A stretch of DNA of 64,000 nt from Chloroflexota bacterium (GTDB lineage Bacteria; Chloroflexota; Anaerolineae; Anaerolineales; Villigracilaceae). Positions 16,377-24,251 of this stretch are shown piece after piece. The stretch covers positions 1 through 64,000 of the forward strand of contig JAIOAQ010000002.1 of the NCBI GenBank assembly GCA_019873735.1, written 5' to 3'. The position numbers and the translations under genes are program-made. The notes under the pieces are model-generated. The model did no database searches. It was not told the origin of the DNA and saw only the letters and a program-made list of their open reading frames with translations. Each line of letters begins with the position of its first letter. Within the stretch, counting starts at the first letter, position 1.

Positions 16377-16600
16377 CCGTTCATCCCGCCTTGGTTGCCA
16401 GCCTTGTTATGACCTTCAGAAGGATTAAAAACTGAGATTTGCCCCACGCAAAAAGCGCCCGCGGCGGGGAGCATTCCCAGGCCGCGGGCAAATTCAATAT
16501 TTGCCCGGCGCAGCGAGCGCGGGCAGGAGCCGGCCCGGCCATCATCCAAAAGCCTCGGCAGGGCAGGGATGCCCGCCCCGCATTTCTGGCATCTTCGCAG
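16377..16600. other. GC-rich structured region beyond the template repeat
   Basis: No gene. Strong inverted repeats are present: GCCCGCGGC (about 16459-16467) with GGCCGCGGGC (about 16481-16490), and nearby GGGCAGG/GCCCGCC segments up to 16580. On the minus strand this is 3' of the template repeat, so it may be the structured tail or end of the template RNA. Confidence 0.4.
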
Positions 16601-16608
16601 GATAATGT

Positions 16609-16718
16609 AGAGCAAACCAAACGAAAACCGACGTTGTTGTTGAAGTTGTCGGGTTCGTTCCTGTTGCGGTAAGCGCAACGGGCGTTGTTTCGATTGTTGT
16701 TCCACGCGCCGCCGCGCA
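16609..16718 (-). repeat. DGR template repeat (TR)
   Basis: The minus strand reads [20 protein letters not shown] and continues [13 protein letters not shown]: the end of an FGE-type lectin domain with AAC (Asn) codons at the variable positions, the classic adenine-rich template. A stop lies shortly upstream in that frame and there is no gene body, so it is a non-coding template. Partial homology extends to 16601. It follows the avd stop by 28 bases. Confidence 0.93.
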
Positions 16719-16746
16719 CCTGAGGGCCGCCCCTTCACCACGCGCC

Positions 16747-17097
16747 TTACGGCGCGGCAGTGACTGTCTTTTGCCAACCGCCCAAGAGTCTGCCTATTTC
16801 TGCCACCATTTTCGAGACGTGACGGTATTGTGCAGAAGTGAGCCAGCCCCACTTCTCACACAAACGCAGATACAGGCGCACCTTGCGCAACTCCGTATCC
16901 GCAGCACGCAACAATTCAGCGCGCCGGGTGTTCCTGCAGGCGTTGGCCTCAATGAGCAACTCTTGAAAATTCAGCGCCGCATTGTGCAAACGCTGGGTGA
17001 CTACAAAACGTTGACTGCGTGGGAAACCTTCAGCAACCGGAATCAGCCAGGTGATAAAGTCATAAGTGCGGGTAAAAATCACCATTTCTTCAGACAT
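16747..17097 (-). CDS. avd: DGR accessory variability determinant (Avd)
   Basis: 116 residues, predicted to form a four-helix bundle of the bAvd / S23-like type. TRTYDFITWLIPVAEGFPRS resembles the YDLxxWxxxxxxKFPRxxR start of the family, followed by RFVVTQRLHNAALNFQELLI and RLYLRLCEKWGWLTSAQYRH. Avd is a basic pentamer that binds the reverse transcriptase and the template RNA and is needed for mutagenic retrohoming. It overlaps the RT gene by 8 bases, so the two are translationally coupled. The template repeat follows directly. Confidence 0.9.
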   Translation of the reverse strand: MSEEMVIFTRTYDFITWLIPVAEGFPRSQRFVVTQRLHNAALNFQELLIEANACRNTRRAELLRAADTELRKVRLYLRLCEKWGWLTSAQYRHVSKMVAEIGRLLGGWQKTVTAAP

Positions 17098-18130
17098 AGA
17101 GCAAGCCTGTATCAGCCAGCAATTTTTCTCTCAGATGGAAGGTATTACCATGGGAGGCATGATTCAGCCAACCCTGCAACGAGGCGCGCAAACATGACAG
17201 GGGAACACCCTCGCGCAGCAGCCTCCAAATTTTACGCCGGAAGGCATATCCTTTGCGCGCCTTCAAACGGCGATGAGTAGGAAAGACAATAAAGCCCAAA
17301 AATGGAATACCCTGCGTCACCGGCCTCGGGTGGGCGGCGCCGCAATGCAGAGTCAGCCGCAAGCGCGCCAAACGCTCAAGGATTCTATCCCGCCAGTCCA
17401 TCAATTGCTTTTTATCATTTCCAAACAGAAGAAAATCATCTACATAGCGCAGGTAGGCTTTGCAGCCCAACTCGCGGCGAACAAAATGATCGAAAGGATT
17501 AAGATAGCAGTTTGCCCACCATTGCGAAGTCAGATTGCCAATCGGCAGGCCGCGCGGCCGGTTAATAGCAAACAAATCATCGCCGGGGAAATACACCATG
17601 TCATACTCTTCTGCCAGCACACCGCGCCCGCTAAGCAGGATGCGTTCAATAAGCCACATGACACTCTCATCAGGGAGCATTTTACGCAGCGTCTCGACCA
17701 GAATGGCATGGTCAATCGAAGGGAAAAACTGCACAACATCACAGGGCAAAACGTAACGGAAACGGCGCGCATACCCCTGGCAGGTATCCAGCGCACGATG
17801 TGTACCCTTCCCTACCCGATTGGCAAAACTATTGGCAATGAACAGGCGCTCGAAATACGGCGTGGTGACCAGGCATAAAGCATGATGTACCACCCGGTCG
17901 CGAAAAGGCGCAGCGGAAATCAGACGCCTTTTGGGTTCGTGAATATAGAAAGAATGATAGGCTCCCGGCTGCCAGGTTTGTTCGCGCAATTCCCCTTCCA
18001 GCGCCAACAACTGGTCAGCCAGGTCAAATTCGAAGGCGGCCGTGGCGCCCCGCCCGCGCTTGCCGCGGGCGGCCTTGTCATACGCCAGGCGCAGGGTTTC
18101 CCATGCACACAATTGATCTTGAAGCGTCAT
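17090..18130 (-). CDS. DGR-class reverse transcriptase
   Basis: 346 residues from ATG 18130, after GGAG. Seen: FVLPCDVVQFFPSIDH-like region 3 (RYVLPCDVVQFFPSIDH), the DGR-specific IGNLTSQ at residues 197-203 in place of the QGxxxSP of group II intron enzymes, the catalytic YVDD (Tyr229-Asp232), and GIPFLGFIVFPTHRRLK. A short thumb follows and there is no endonuclease or maturase domain, as expected for DGRs. It makes error-prone cDNA from the template RNA with misincorporation opposite adenine. It follows the target gene on the same strand and is coupled to avd. Confidence 0.95.
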   Translation of the reverse strand: MTLQDQLCAWETLRLAYDKAARGKRGRGATAAFEFDLADQLLALEGELREQTWQPGAYHSFYIHEPKRRLISAAPFRDRVVHHALCLVTTPYFERLFIANSFANRVGKGTHRALDTCQGYARRFRYVLPCDVVQFFPSIDHAILVETLRKMLPDESVMWLIERILLSGRGVLAEEYDMVYFPGDDLFAINRPRGLPIGNLTSQWWANCYLNPFDHFVRRELGCKAYLRYVDDFLLFGNDKKQLMDWRDRILERLARLRLTLHCGAAHPRPVTQGIPFLGFIVFPTHRRLKARKGYAFRRKIWRLLREGVPLSCLRASLQGWLNHASHGNTFHLREKLLADTGLLYV

Positions 18131-18164
18131 ATAAAAACTCCAAAAATTTTTAACGCGGCCCGCC

Positions 18165-18233
18165 TTACGGCGGGGAAGGGCGAGTCAGAGATTCAGAGTC
18201 CAGAGATTCAGAGTTCAGAGATGGGGATGATGG
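18165..18233 (-). other. Out-of-frame original end of the DGR target gene
   Basis: In the template frame the target would continue through VGFRLVC and a Ser/Glu-rich tail to a TAA at 18167-18165. The tail DNA (18186-18220) is a dispersed repeat of CAGAGATTCAGAGT units. Because of the 4-nt insertion in the variable repeat this tail is not in the frame of the gene body. Confidence 0.7.
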
Positions 18234-21200
18234 AGAGCAAACCAAACGAAAACCGACGCTGTCGTTGAAGTCGTCGGGTCCGAGCCTGAAGCGGGAAGCG
18301 CAACGGGCGAAGTTTGGACCGCTTGTTGTTCCACGCGCCGCCGCGCAGAACACGCTCTTCACCGTGTTCGGGCCCAAAGGGGTCACGGACGGCCTGCCCG
18401 GCGCACAAGCGGTACGTTTCGGGCGCATACCAATCCGCACACCATTCCCAAACATTGCCGGCCATATCGAGAAGCCCACGGGGGGTGTTGCCGCGCGGGT
18501 AAGCGCCAACGGGTGAAGGCCTCATCACCCGCCCCTCCAGGGTGTTGGCGCAATCGGGCTGCCAGCGGCTGCCCCAGGGCCAGAGGGCTTGCTGCGCCCT
18601 GTCTCCCAGCCAGCGGGCGGCTTTCTCCCATTCCGCCTCGCTCGGCAGGCGGATCCGCCAGCCGGCGGGCAGGCGGTTAAGGGCGCGCAGCGCCGCCTCC
18701 AGCCAGGCAGCGTAGGCGCAAGCCTCGTACCAGGTGACGCCGATTACCGGCTGATTCTCCCCCATGAACTCGCCCTGCCCCCACAGAAAAGGACGGACAA
18801 CACGGCCGCGTTCATCGCGCTTTTGCGCTTCGAAGCGCTCCCACTGCTGGCGCAGGGCATCGTCCTGCATGCGCATCTGTTCACGATACCATTCTGCCTG
18901 CGCAGGAGAGAGCGCGCCGCGGCGCACCAGCGCCTCGATTTGTTTCAACACCCGGGCCTCGTTTTGGCGCAGAAGCCGAATATAGCGCGCCTGATAACTT
19001 TCCTCAAACGGCAGAGGGGCATCGCGCCAGCGGCGGGCGCCGGGCGCCTGCCAGTAGGCGTCGTCTTCGTAACCGCCCGACTCGATGAAACAGCGGTACT
19101 CGGCCACCGTCACCGGCCAGCGGGCGATCTCAAAAGCGCTGACAAAGAGGCGGTGGGCGGGGAGTTCGTCGGCGGCGGGCGAAAAGCGGTGAAAGAGCAT
19201 CAGTGAGAGGGCCTGGCGGGGTGTGCAGCCCCTGACATATTCGCCAGCCGGAATGGTCACCCAATCGGGTTCAATGCAGGCGGCCTCCTTCCCAAAGGCG
19301 CCCGGCAAGGCATGGCGCCGCCCCAGCAGGCGCGGGTCGCCCAGACGGGCCAGGGTGCGGCCGGCCTCCAGGCGGGCAGGCAGGCGGGCGCCGGGGGATT
19401 GCAATTCGTCCAGCAGGCGGCTGCGGAGGGTTTTGAGCGTTTGTTCGGGAAGGTCGAAGCCGGCCTGCAGGGCAATCTGCCCGGCGAGAGGGCGGTTATC
19501 GTTCATTACGGCTTGCAGCAAGCGCTCGGCCTGCTGCGGCGGCAATAAGCCGGCTGCCAGGATGATGGTCTCTTCCCAGCCGGTGCGCGGCGGGGGCGGC
19601 AAAGGGTCCCAGCGGCTGCGGACAAACTTCCAACGCCGCCAGGGCGTGCGCCACTTGGAGCGCAAATTGCGGGCCTGAGCGAAGCGGCGGGCAAATTCAC
19701 GGGCGGCGAAAAACTCTTGCAAGAGTTGATGCTGAAAACGCACACTGAAGGGAGTGAGATCGAGCAGGCTGCAATCGCGCCCCAGTGCCAGCAAATCTTC
19801 GGCAGAGAGGGCCGTCTGGGCGGCGCCCAGGATACGGCAGGCTTCGGCGCGGGAGAAGGTGTAGTTTTGGCTGCGCTCCAGTCCACGCCAGGCCAGGCGG
19901 GTCAGTCCATCTGCAAAAGCCTGACGATGCTCATCGGTAAGCAAACGTCCGCCGGGGCGGGCAGCCTCGTAATCCAGCCAGGTGCAGATGAATTGATCCA
20001 GCAAGGCAGCACGGTTGGGCGGCAGGCCGCTCTGCCCGCTCAGGCGGGTGAGCATGACCAGCCAGAAAGGGATTTGCGCCAGGGCGAACATGTCGCCGCG
20101 GCCTTCGCGGCGGTCCTGTTCCAATTGCTGCCAGAGGGTTGCGGCACGTCCGGGCAGGCGTTTTTCGAGGAAGGCGCGAATGCGCTCTTCGTCCATGTCA
20201 TGAATCACCAGGCGCGGCGCGGCAATGCCTTCGCCATAATCGGCAATGCGGCAGGCCACCAGGGCGCGGTTGCCGCGTCCGGCGAATTCATCGCTGTGCA
20301 AAAAAGCGCGCCACTGCGCCAGGCGCGTCTCGTAGCCGGCGCGCGGCATTTCGTTCAGGCCATCGGCAAAGAGCCAGATTTGCCCATTTGCCAGCGCCTC
20401 ATCCAGGCCATCGAATCCCAGAGCCGCCTTCCAGGCCTGGCGCAGGAAGGTGAGCGGCGTGCCGCTGCGATGGGCGCTGAGCGAGACGAAGAACGGCAGG
20501 CGTTCGGCAGAGTCGGCCAGGCGGCGCTCCACCTGCAAACGGGCAAAACGGCGCATCAGCGTGCTTTTGCCGGCGCCCGGCTCACCAAGCAAGGCAAGGA
20601 CGGCATAGGGCTGGCCGGTGCGTTCATCGGTGGCCTGCAGGGCTTCCTCGAGGTTCTTAAAGGTCCGTTGTTCGCGAAAAAGTTGCTCCGGGTTGAAGGG
20701 TTGGGCGCCGAGGCGCAGCCGCCCGGTCAGCCGCGCCCACCATGAGCGTGGTTCCTCCGATCCGCCCAGGTGCAATCCCAGGCGCGGCGTCAATTCTTCG
20801 CTCAAACCGCCCTCGAGGGGAACGTAGAACTGCTCTTCAGAGGGTTTGAGAGGGAGTTCGTGTTGGCGCAGGGCACGCAGGTAAGCGTCCAGGTCAGCAG
20901 CCGGGTCTTTGGGGTCAAGAGAGCGCCGCAAGTCGCTCAGGTAATTCTCTTCCCGCCGCTGAATTTCCTCTGCCGTTGGCGGCCTGCCGCGCAAGAGCGG
21001 CAGCGAACGCGCCCAGTCTTCAATCCGCCCTTGCAGCACTTTGCCCACCGGGGTAAGGAGGAAAGAGAGCAGGGCCGCCAGCGCCAGCAGAAGCAGGCCG
21101 GGCACACCGTAGGCCTGCCAGATATCGGGCAGGCATTTGCGCAAACCATCGGTCAGGCAGGAAACGATCGGGCTTTCGGGCGGCGGAGCAGGCGTCGCGG

Positions 21201-21291
21201 TCGCAGGAGCAGGCGGGGTAACCCCTGCGGGCGACGTGCAGGCCGCCAGGAAGGAAAGAAAGAGGAGCCAAAAGAAATTTTTCCAGCGCAT
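18208..21291 (-). CDS. DGR target: lipoprotein-like NACHT NTPase with C-terminal FGE/C-type-lectin domain (frameshifted end)
   Basis: 1027 residues from ATG 21291, after GGAGGG. The longer upstream frame is ignored because a signal peptide with lipobox LAAC starts here. Order: lipid-anchored Cys, Pro/Thr linker, a transmembrane helix (about 60-82), a cytoplasmic helical region, NACHT domain (Walker A GEPGAGKST at 236-244, Walker B WLFADGLNEM), helical STAND region, then an FGE-sulfatase-type lectin fold from about 665 (WVTIPAGEYVRG, GVTWYEACAYAAWLE, RLPSEAEWEKAARW, GNVWEWCADWY, RVLRGGAWNN). The variable repeat is the last part. A net 4-nt insertion near residue 991 shifts the frame, so the conserved VGFRLV ending is lost in the sequence given. 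Such proteins probably sense ligands through the diversified lectin. Confidence 0.88.
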   Translation of the reverse strand: MRWKNFFWLLFLSFLAACTSPAGVTPPAPATATPAPPPESPIVSCLTDGLRKCLPDIWQAYGVPGLLLLALAALLSFLLTPVGKVLQGRIEDWARSLPLLRGRPPTAEEIQRREENYLSDLRRSLDPKDPAADLDAYLRALRQHELPLKPSEEQFYVPLEGGLSEELTPRLGLHLGGSEEPRSWWARLTGRLRLGAQPFNPEQLFREQRTFKNLEEALQATDERTGQPYAVLALLGEPGAGKSTLMRRFARLQVERRLADSAERLPFFVSLSAHRSGTPLTFLRQAWKAALGFDGLDEALANGQIWLFADGLNEMPRAGYETRLAQWRAFLHSDEFAGRGNRALVACRIADYGEGIAAPRLVIHDMDEERIRAFLEKRLPGRAATLWQQLEQDRREGRGDMFALAQIPFWLVMLTRLSGQSGLPPNRAALLDQFICTWLDYEAARPGGRLLTDEHRQAFADGLTRLAWRGLERSQNYTFSRAEACRILGAAQTALSAEDLLALGRDCSLLDLTPFSVRFQHQLLQEFFAAREFARRFAQARNLRSKWRTPWRRWKFVRSRWDPLPPPPRTGWEETIILAAGLLPPQQAERLLQAVMNDNRPLAGQIALQAGFDLPEQTLKTLRSRLLDELQSPGARLPARLEAGRTLARLGDPRLLGRRHALPGAFGKEAACIEPDWVTIPAGEYVRGCTPRQALSLMLFHRFSPAADELPAHRLFVSAFEIARWPVTVAEYRCFIESGGYEDDAYWQAPGARRWRDAPLPFEESYQARYIRLLRQNEARVLKQIEALVRRGALSPAQAEWYREQMRMQDDALRQQWERFEAQKRDERGRVVRPFLWGQGEFMGENQPVIGVTWYEACAYAAWLEAALRALNRLPAGWRIRLPSEAEWEKAARWLGDRAQQALWPWGSRWQPDCANTLEGRVMRPSPVGAYPRGNTPRGLLDMAGNVWEWCADWYAPETYRLCAGQAVRDPFGPEHGEERVLRGGAWNNKRSKLRPLRFPLQARTRRLQRQRRFSFGLLSIIPISEL
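18234..18347 (-). repeat. DGR variable repeat (VR)
   Basis: 114 bases aligned to the 110-base template at an offset of 1625. Codon changes, template to variable: cga-cgg, aac-ttc, tac-tcc, aac-ttc, aac-ctc, gaa-gga, aac-gac, aac-gac, aac-agc; every changed base is A in the template. Exceptions are aat-aag and four extra bases in 18316-18322. The 25 bases at the 5' side and 24 at the 3' side are identical to the template. Confidence 0.93.
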
Positions 21292-21625
21292 CCAACCCTC
21301 CGCGTTGCACTCCATATAGCGACAGAGGTATTTTAGCATAAGTCGTAACTGCCTACCCTCCCGCCGGTTTGGCGCAATTTCCAAACCACAAGACGCCTCT
21401 GTGCAGTTGCTGACATCGGTTATCAGCCCCGTTCTAACCTGCGGGAGGGTTAAGGGTAGGCAATTAACATAAGTAGCATATTGTCTCCCGTAACGGAACA
21501 CGCTTGTGGAGCGGGGTCGAAGTCGGCTTCCAGCCGACTTGCATGGACTGAGGCGGGGGATTGATCCCCCGCCACTTGCGCCACATTTCTGCCCAATGGT
21601 GTAAAATACCCCCAGGAGAAAAACC
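21292..21625. other. Intergenic region with MITE copy, hairpins and a promoter
   Basis: No gene. It holds the element at 21345-21467, then hairpins AGTCGGC-TTCCA-GCCGACT (about 21521-21539) and GCGGGGGATTGATCCCCCGC (about 21553-21572). A -10 TAAAAT at 21602-21607 precedes the pyrophosphatase start by about 20 bases. Confidence 0.6.
21345..21467. mobile_element. MITE-like element copy 2
   Basis: Begins GTAACTGCCTACCCTCCCGC and ends AACCTGCGGGAGGGTTAAGG plus GTAGGCAATTAA. It is flanked by CATAAGTC on the left (21337-21344) and CATAAGTA on the right (21468-21475), a 7/8 direct repeat consistent with a target duplication. Confidence 0.65.
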
Positions 21626-22972
21626 ATGAGCGACCGCGTCTACGTCATCGGCCATGTCAACCCGGATACCGACACCATCGCCGCGGCGATGGGCTACGCC
21701 TGGTTGCTGCACGAACGCGACCTGGCCGACACGGTGCCGGCGCGCGCCGGGGCCGTCAACCCGCAGACGGCCTGGGTCTTGAAGAAAGTCGGCCTGGAGC
21801 CGCCGCTGCTGCTCAATGACGCCTCGCCGCGCTTCGAAGCCGTCGCCCTGCGGCTGGATACCGCCCTGCCCGATGCCCCCCTGCGCGAAGCCTGGGCAAT
21901 CGCCTCACGCACCTGGGGCGTGGCCCCGATCGTCACCGAGGAGGGCGTCCCGTTCGGCCTGGTGACCGGCAAGAGTCTGTTTGGGCTGGTCAGCCAACTG
22001 GTCGGTCCGAACCCACAGCGGCGCGACATCCGCCTGACGGAGATTCTCGATACCCCCTGCCGCGAAGCCTGCGACACCCGCGTCCCCAAATTCGCCTTCA
22101 ACGGACGCATCCGCGACTCGCTCAACCGCATCCTGCGCGAAGAGGGCGACGACTTCTTCGTGGTAGACGAAAAGGGCAACTACATGGGCGTCTGCCGTCA
22201 GCGCGACCTGCTCAACCCGCCGCGGCTCAAGGTCATCCTGGTGGACCACAACGAACCGCGCCAGGCGATCGCCAACCTGGAAGAAGCCGAACTGCTCGAG
22301 ATTCTCGATCACCATCGGCTGGGCAACCCGTCCACGCACGTGCCGATCAAATTCACGGTGGACATCGTCGGCTCGACCAGCACCCTGGTCTCGGAAAAAA
22401 TCGAAGAGGCCGGCCTCTCGGCCCCGCCGCCGATCGCCGGGATGCTGCTGGCCGGCCTGCTGTCGGATACGCTCATCCTGACCTCGCCCACCACCACCGA
22501 GCGTGACAAGAAGGCCGCCGAGCGGCTGGCGCGCTGGGCCTTTGTCCGCAGCGGGCCGCTGGCCGGGGAGACGATTCAGTCGTACGGTCAGCAGGTGTTG
22601 AACGCCTCGGCCGGCCTGGCGGCGCGCGCCCCGGAGGAAATCGTCAGCACCGACCTGAAACTATACGAAGCGGGCGGCTACCGCTTTGCGATTGCCCAGG
22701 CCGAAGTCACCGACCTGGTGCAATTGACCGAGACCCAAGAAAAACTGCTCACCGCCCTGACCGCCCTGCGCGACAAACGCGCCCTCGACTTTGTCATGCT
22801 GATGGTCACCGATGTGGTGCGCGGCTCCAGCCGTCTGCTGCTGACGAACGAGCCGCCCGAACTCTCCGACCTGCCCTACCCGCCCCAACCGGATGGCACC
22901 CGCCTGGCCGAAGGTGTGGTCTCGCGCAAGAAGCAATTGCTGCCGGTGGTGTTGGGGCTGCTGGAGAGGTAA
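21626..22972 (+). CDS. ppaC: DHH-family manganese-dependent inorganic pyrophosphatase with CBS domains
   Basis: 448 residues from ATG 21626, after AGGAG. It hydrolyses pyrophosphate and thereby pulls biosynthetic reactions forward. The DHH core is split by an insert: GHVNPDTDTIAAAMGYAW at the N-terminus, then a regulatory region with two CBS motifs (about 65-205), then VDHNEP, ILDHHRLGN and the DHHA2 part with SPTTTERDKKAAERLA. In characterised CBS-pyrophosphatases adenine nucleotides bind the CBS pair and set activity. I do not see a DRTGG domain between the CBS motifs. It lies just upstream of a lipoprotein gene and XdhC. Confidence 0.9.
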   Translation: MSDRVYVIGHVNPDTDTIAAAMGYAWLLHERDLADTVPARAGAVNPQTAWVLKKVGLEPPLLLNDASPRFEAVALRLDTALPDAPLREAWAIASRTWGVAPIVTEEGVPFGLVTGKSLFGLVSQLVGPNPQRRDIRLTEILDTPCREACDTRVPKFAFNGRIRDSLNRILREEGDDFFVVDEKGNYMGVCRQRDLLNPPRLKVILVDHNEPRQAIANLEEAELLEILDHHRLGNPSTHVPIKFTVDIVGSTSTLVSEKIEEAGLSAPPPIAGMLLAGLLSDTLILTSPTTTERDKKAAERLARWAFVRSGPLAGETIQSYGQQVLNASAGLAARAPEEIVSTDLKLYEAGGYRFAIAQAEVTDLVQLTETQEKLLTALTALRDKRALDFVMLMVTDVVRGSSRLLLTNEPPELSDLPYPPQPDGTRLAEGVVSRKKQLLPVVLGLLER

Positions 22973-22985
22973 ACAAGTCACCGGC

Positions 22986-24188
22986 ATGCACAATAAACGA
23001 TTGCTCAAGATAGCGCTGGGTATTTTTGTTTGCGTCCTTGCTGCCTGCTCGCCAACCGGCGAACCACTTGCAACCCCAACATTTGCCCCGTCTGCAACAG
23101 CCACGCCTGTCCCCAATCCAACCGCATCTGTAACGCCCACCGCTGTCCCAACAGAAATGCCGTTCTACCTGTCTGTGACGGTCTGGCCCTCCGATCCGGT
23201 TGCCCCTATCCTTGTCTACCATCAGTTCAAATCTTCAAGCAGTCAATCCACCATTAACAAGGTGACGTATTCGGATTTCCGCGCGTCGCTTGAAAGGCTA
23301 TACCAGAGCGAATATGTCAGCGTACCGCTTGAACAATGGCTGGCCGGAGATCTGCGCCTGGCAGCGGGAAAACGCCCGCTTATTTTCAGCATGGACGACC
23401 TTTTCTATCGCAACCAGATCAAACTCATGCCCGACGGAACCCCATCCACAGAGACGGGTCTGGGAATTGCCTGGCAGTTTTACCAGGAATACCCAGAGTT
23501 TGGTTTCCATTGGGCGCTATTTGCCTCGCTCGGAGATAAGCCTTATGGCAGCGCTCCCTACCCTGAGTGGGAGCAACAGTTGACAGACGTGATCATCTGG
23601 TGCCTGGAACACAACGCCAAAATCTATAACCATACCTACCGCCACGCTCAATTAAGCCAGACAGACGGCATTGGGGTAAAGGCCGAACTCGCCTGGAACG
23701 ACCAATACCTGCGCAAACTCTTGAGGAAGGCTGGACGCGAAGATCTGATCGCCGGCCTGGGAAATATCTTTGCCATCCCCTATGGCAAATGGCCGCGTTC
23801 GCAGGATGGACAAAACGCAATTGTCAACTACAAAAACCCGGAGGGACTGCCCATTCAGGCAGCCATGGATGTGGATTTCATAACGCGGCCGGCCTTCATG
23901 CAGCCGCCTTATACAGCAGGGTTCAACCGCTGGCGCGTGCCGCGCATGGTGGCTAACCTTAAAGCGATTGATTATCTGGTTGAGAATCGGGAAAAAATCC
24001 CCGCGGCTCAAGCCTGCCGGCTTGGACCGTTAGAGGAGAGCCGCATTGGAGAATCTGCTTATCTCCAGGAGCAAATTGGCCATGCAATCCGAGACAAGCA
24101 GTGCGGGCCGGGAATTTACGCGACAGAATATTTCGTCTTCCGCGCCACCGAAACACAGGTCGAGTTGATACACACGGTAAGAAAATAA
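22986..24188 (+). CDS. Polysaccharide-deacetylase-like lipoprotein
   Basis: 400 residues from ATG 22986 (the longer upstream frame overlaps the pyrophosphatase and is not credible). A signal peptide with lipobox VLAAC and a Thr/Pro linker precede a NodB-like fold: ILVYHQF, PLIFSMDDLFYRN (first Asp pair of the metal site), FHWALFASLGDK, and YNHTYRHAQLSQT with the H-x3-H type ligands. This fits a carbohydrate esterase family 4-like enzyme acting on cell wall or extracellular glycans, but the catalytic set is not fully canonical and the lower part is divergent. It starts 13 bases after the pyrophosphatase stop. Confidence 0.68.
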   Translation: MHNKRLLKIALGIFVCVLAACSPTGEPLATPTFAPSATATPVPNPTASVTPTAVPTEMPFYLSVTVWPSDPVAPILVYHQFKSSSSQSTINKVTYSDFRASLERLYQSEYVSVPLEQWLAGDLRLAAGKRPLIFSMDDLFYRNQIKLMPDGTPSTETGLGIAWQFYQEYPEFGFHWALFASLGDKPYGSAPYPEWEQQLTDVIIWCLEHNAKIYNHTYRHAQLSQTDGIGVKAELAWNDQYLRKLLRKAGREDLIAGLGNIFAIPYGKWPRSQDGQNAIVNYKNPEGLPIQAAMDVDFITRPAFMQPPYTAGFNRWRVPRMVANLKAIDYLVENREKIPAAQACRLGPLEESRIGESAYLQEQIGHAIRDKQCGPGIYATEYFVFRATETQVELIHTVRK

Positions 24189-24251
24189 ACCGACACCCAT
24201 GGAACAAAAGGTCCAACCACACACATTAGCCCACACTAAGAAGAGTAAGCC

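Larger units (their letters stand above)
16601..21291 (-). mobile_element. Diversity-generating retroelement (DGR)
   Basis: Complete cassette in minus-strand order: target gene with variable repeat (18208-21291), reverse transcriptase (17090-18130), Avd (16747-17097), template repeat (16609-16718). Template and variable repeats are alignable end to end with 12 differences, all at adenines of the template coding strand, which is the hallmark of DGR mutagenesis. The shared 24 bases at the 3' end contain no adenine and would be the initiation-of-homing region. One T-to-G change and one 4-nt insertion fall outside the pattern. Confidence 0.93.

Noticed and set aside
16381-16719. Possible gene covering the template repeat (GAWNNN.. 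frame)
   Set aside because: A stop lies just upstream in this frame, the lectin body is missing, and the Asn-rich codons are those of a DGR template; it is non-coding.
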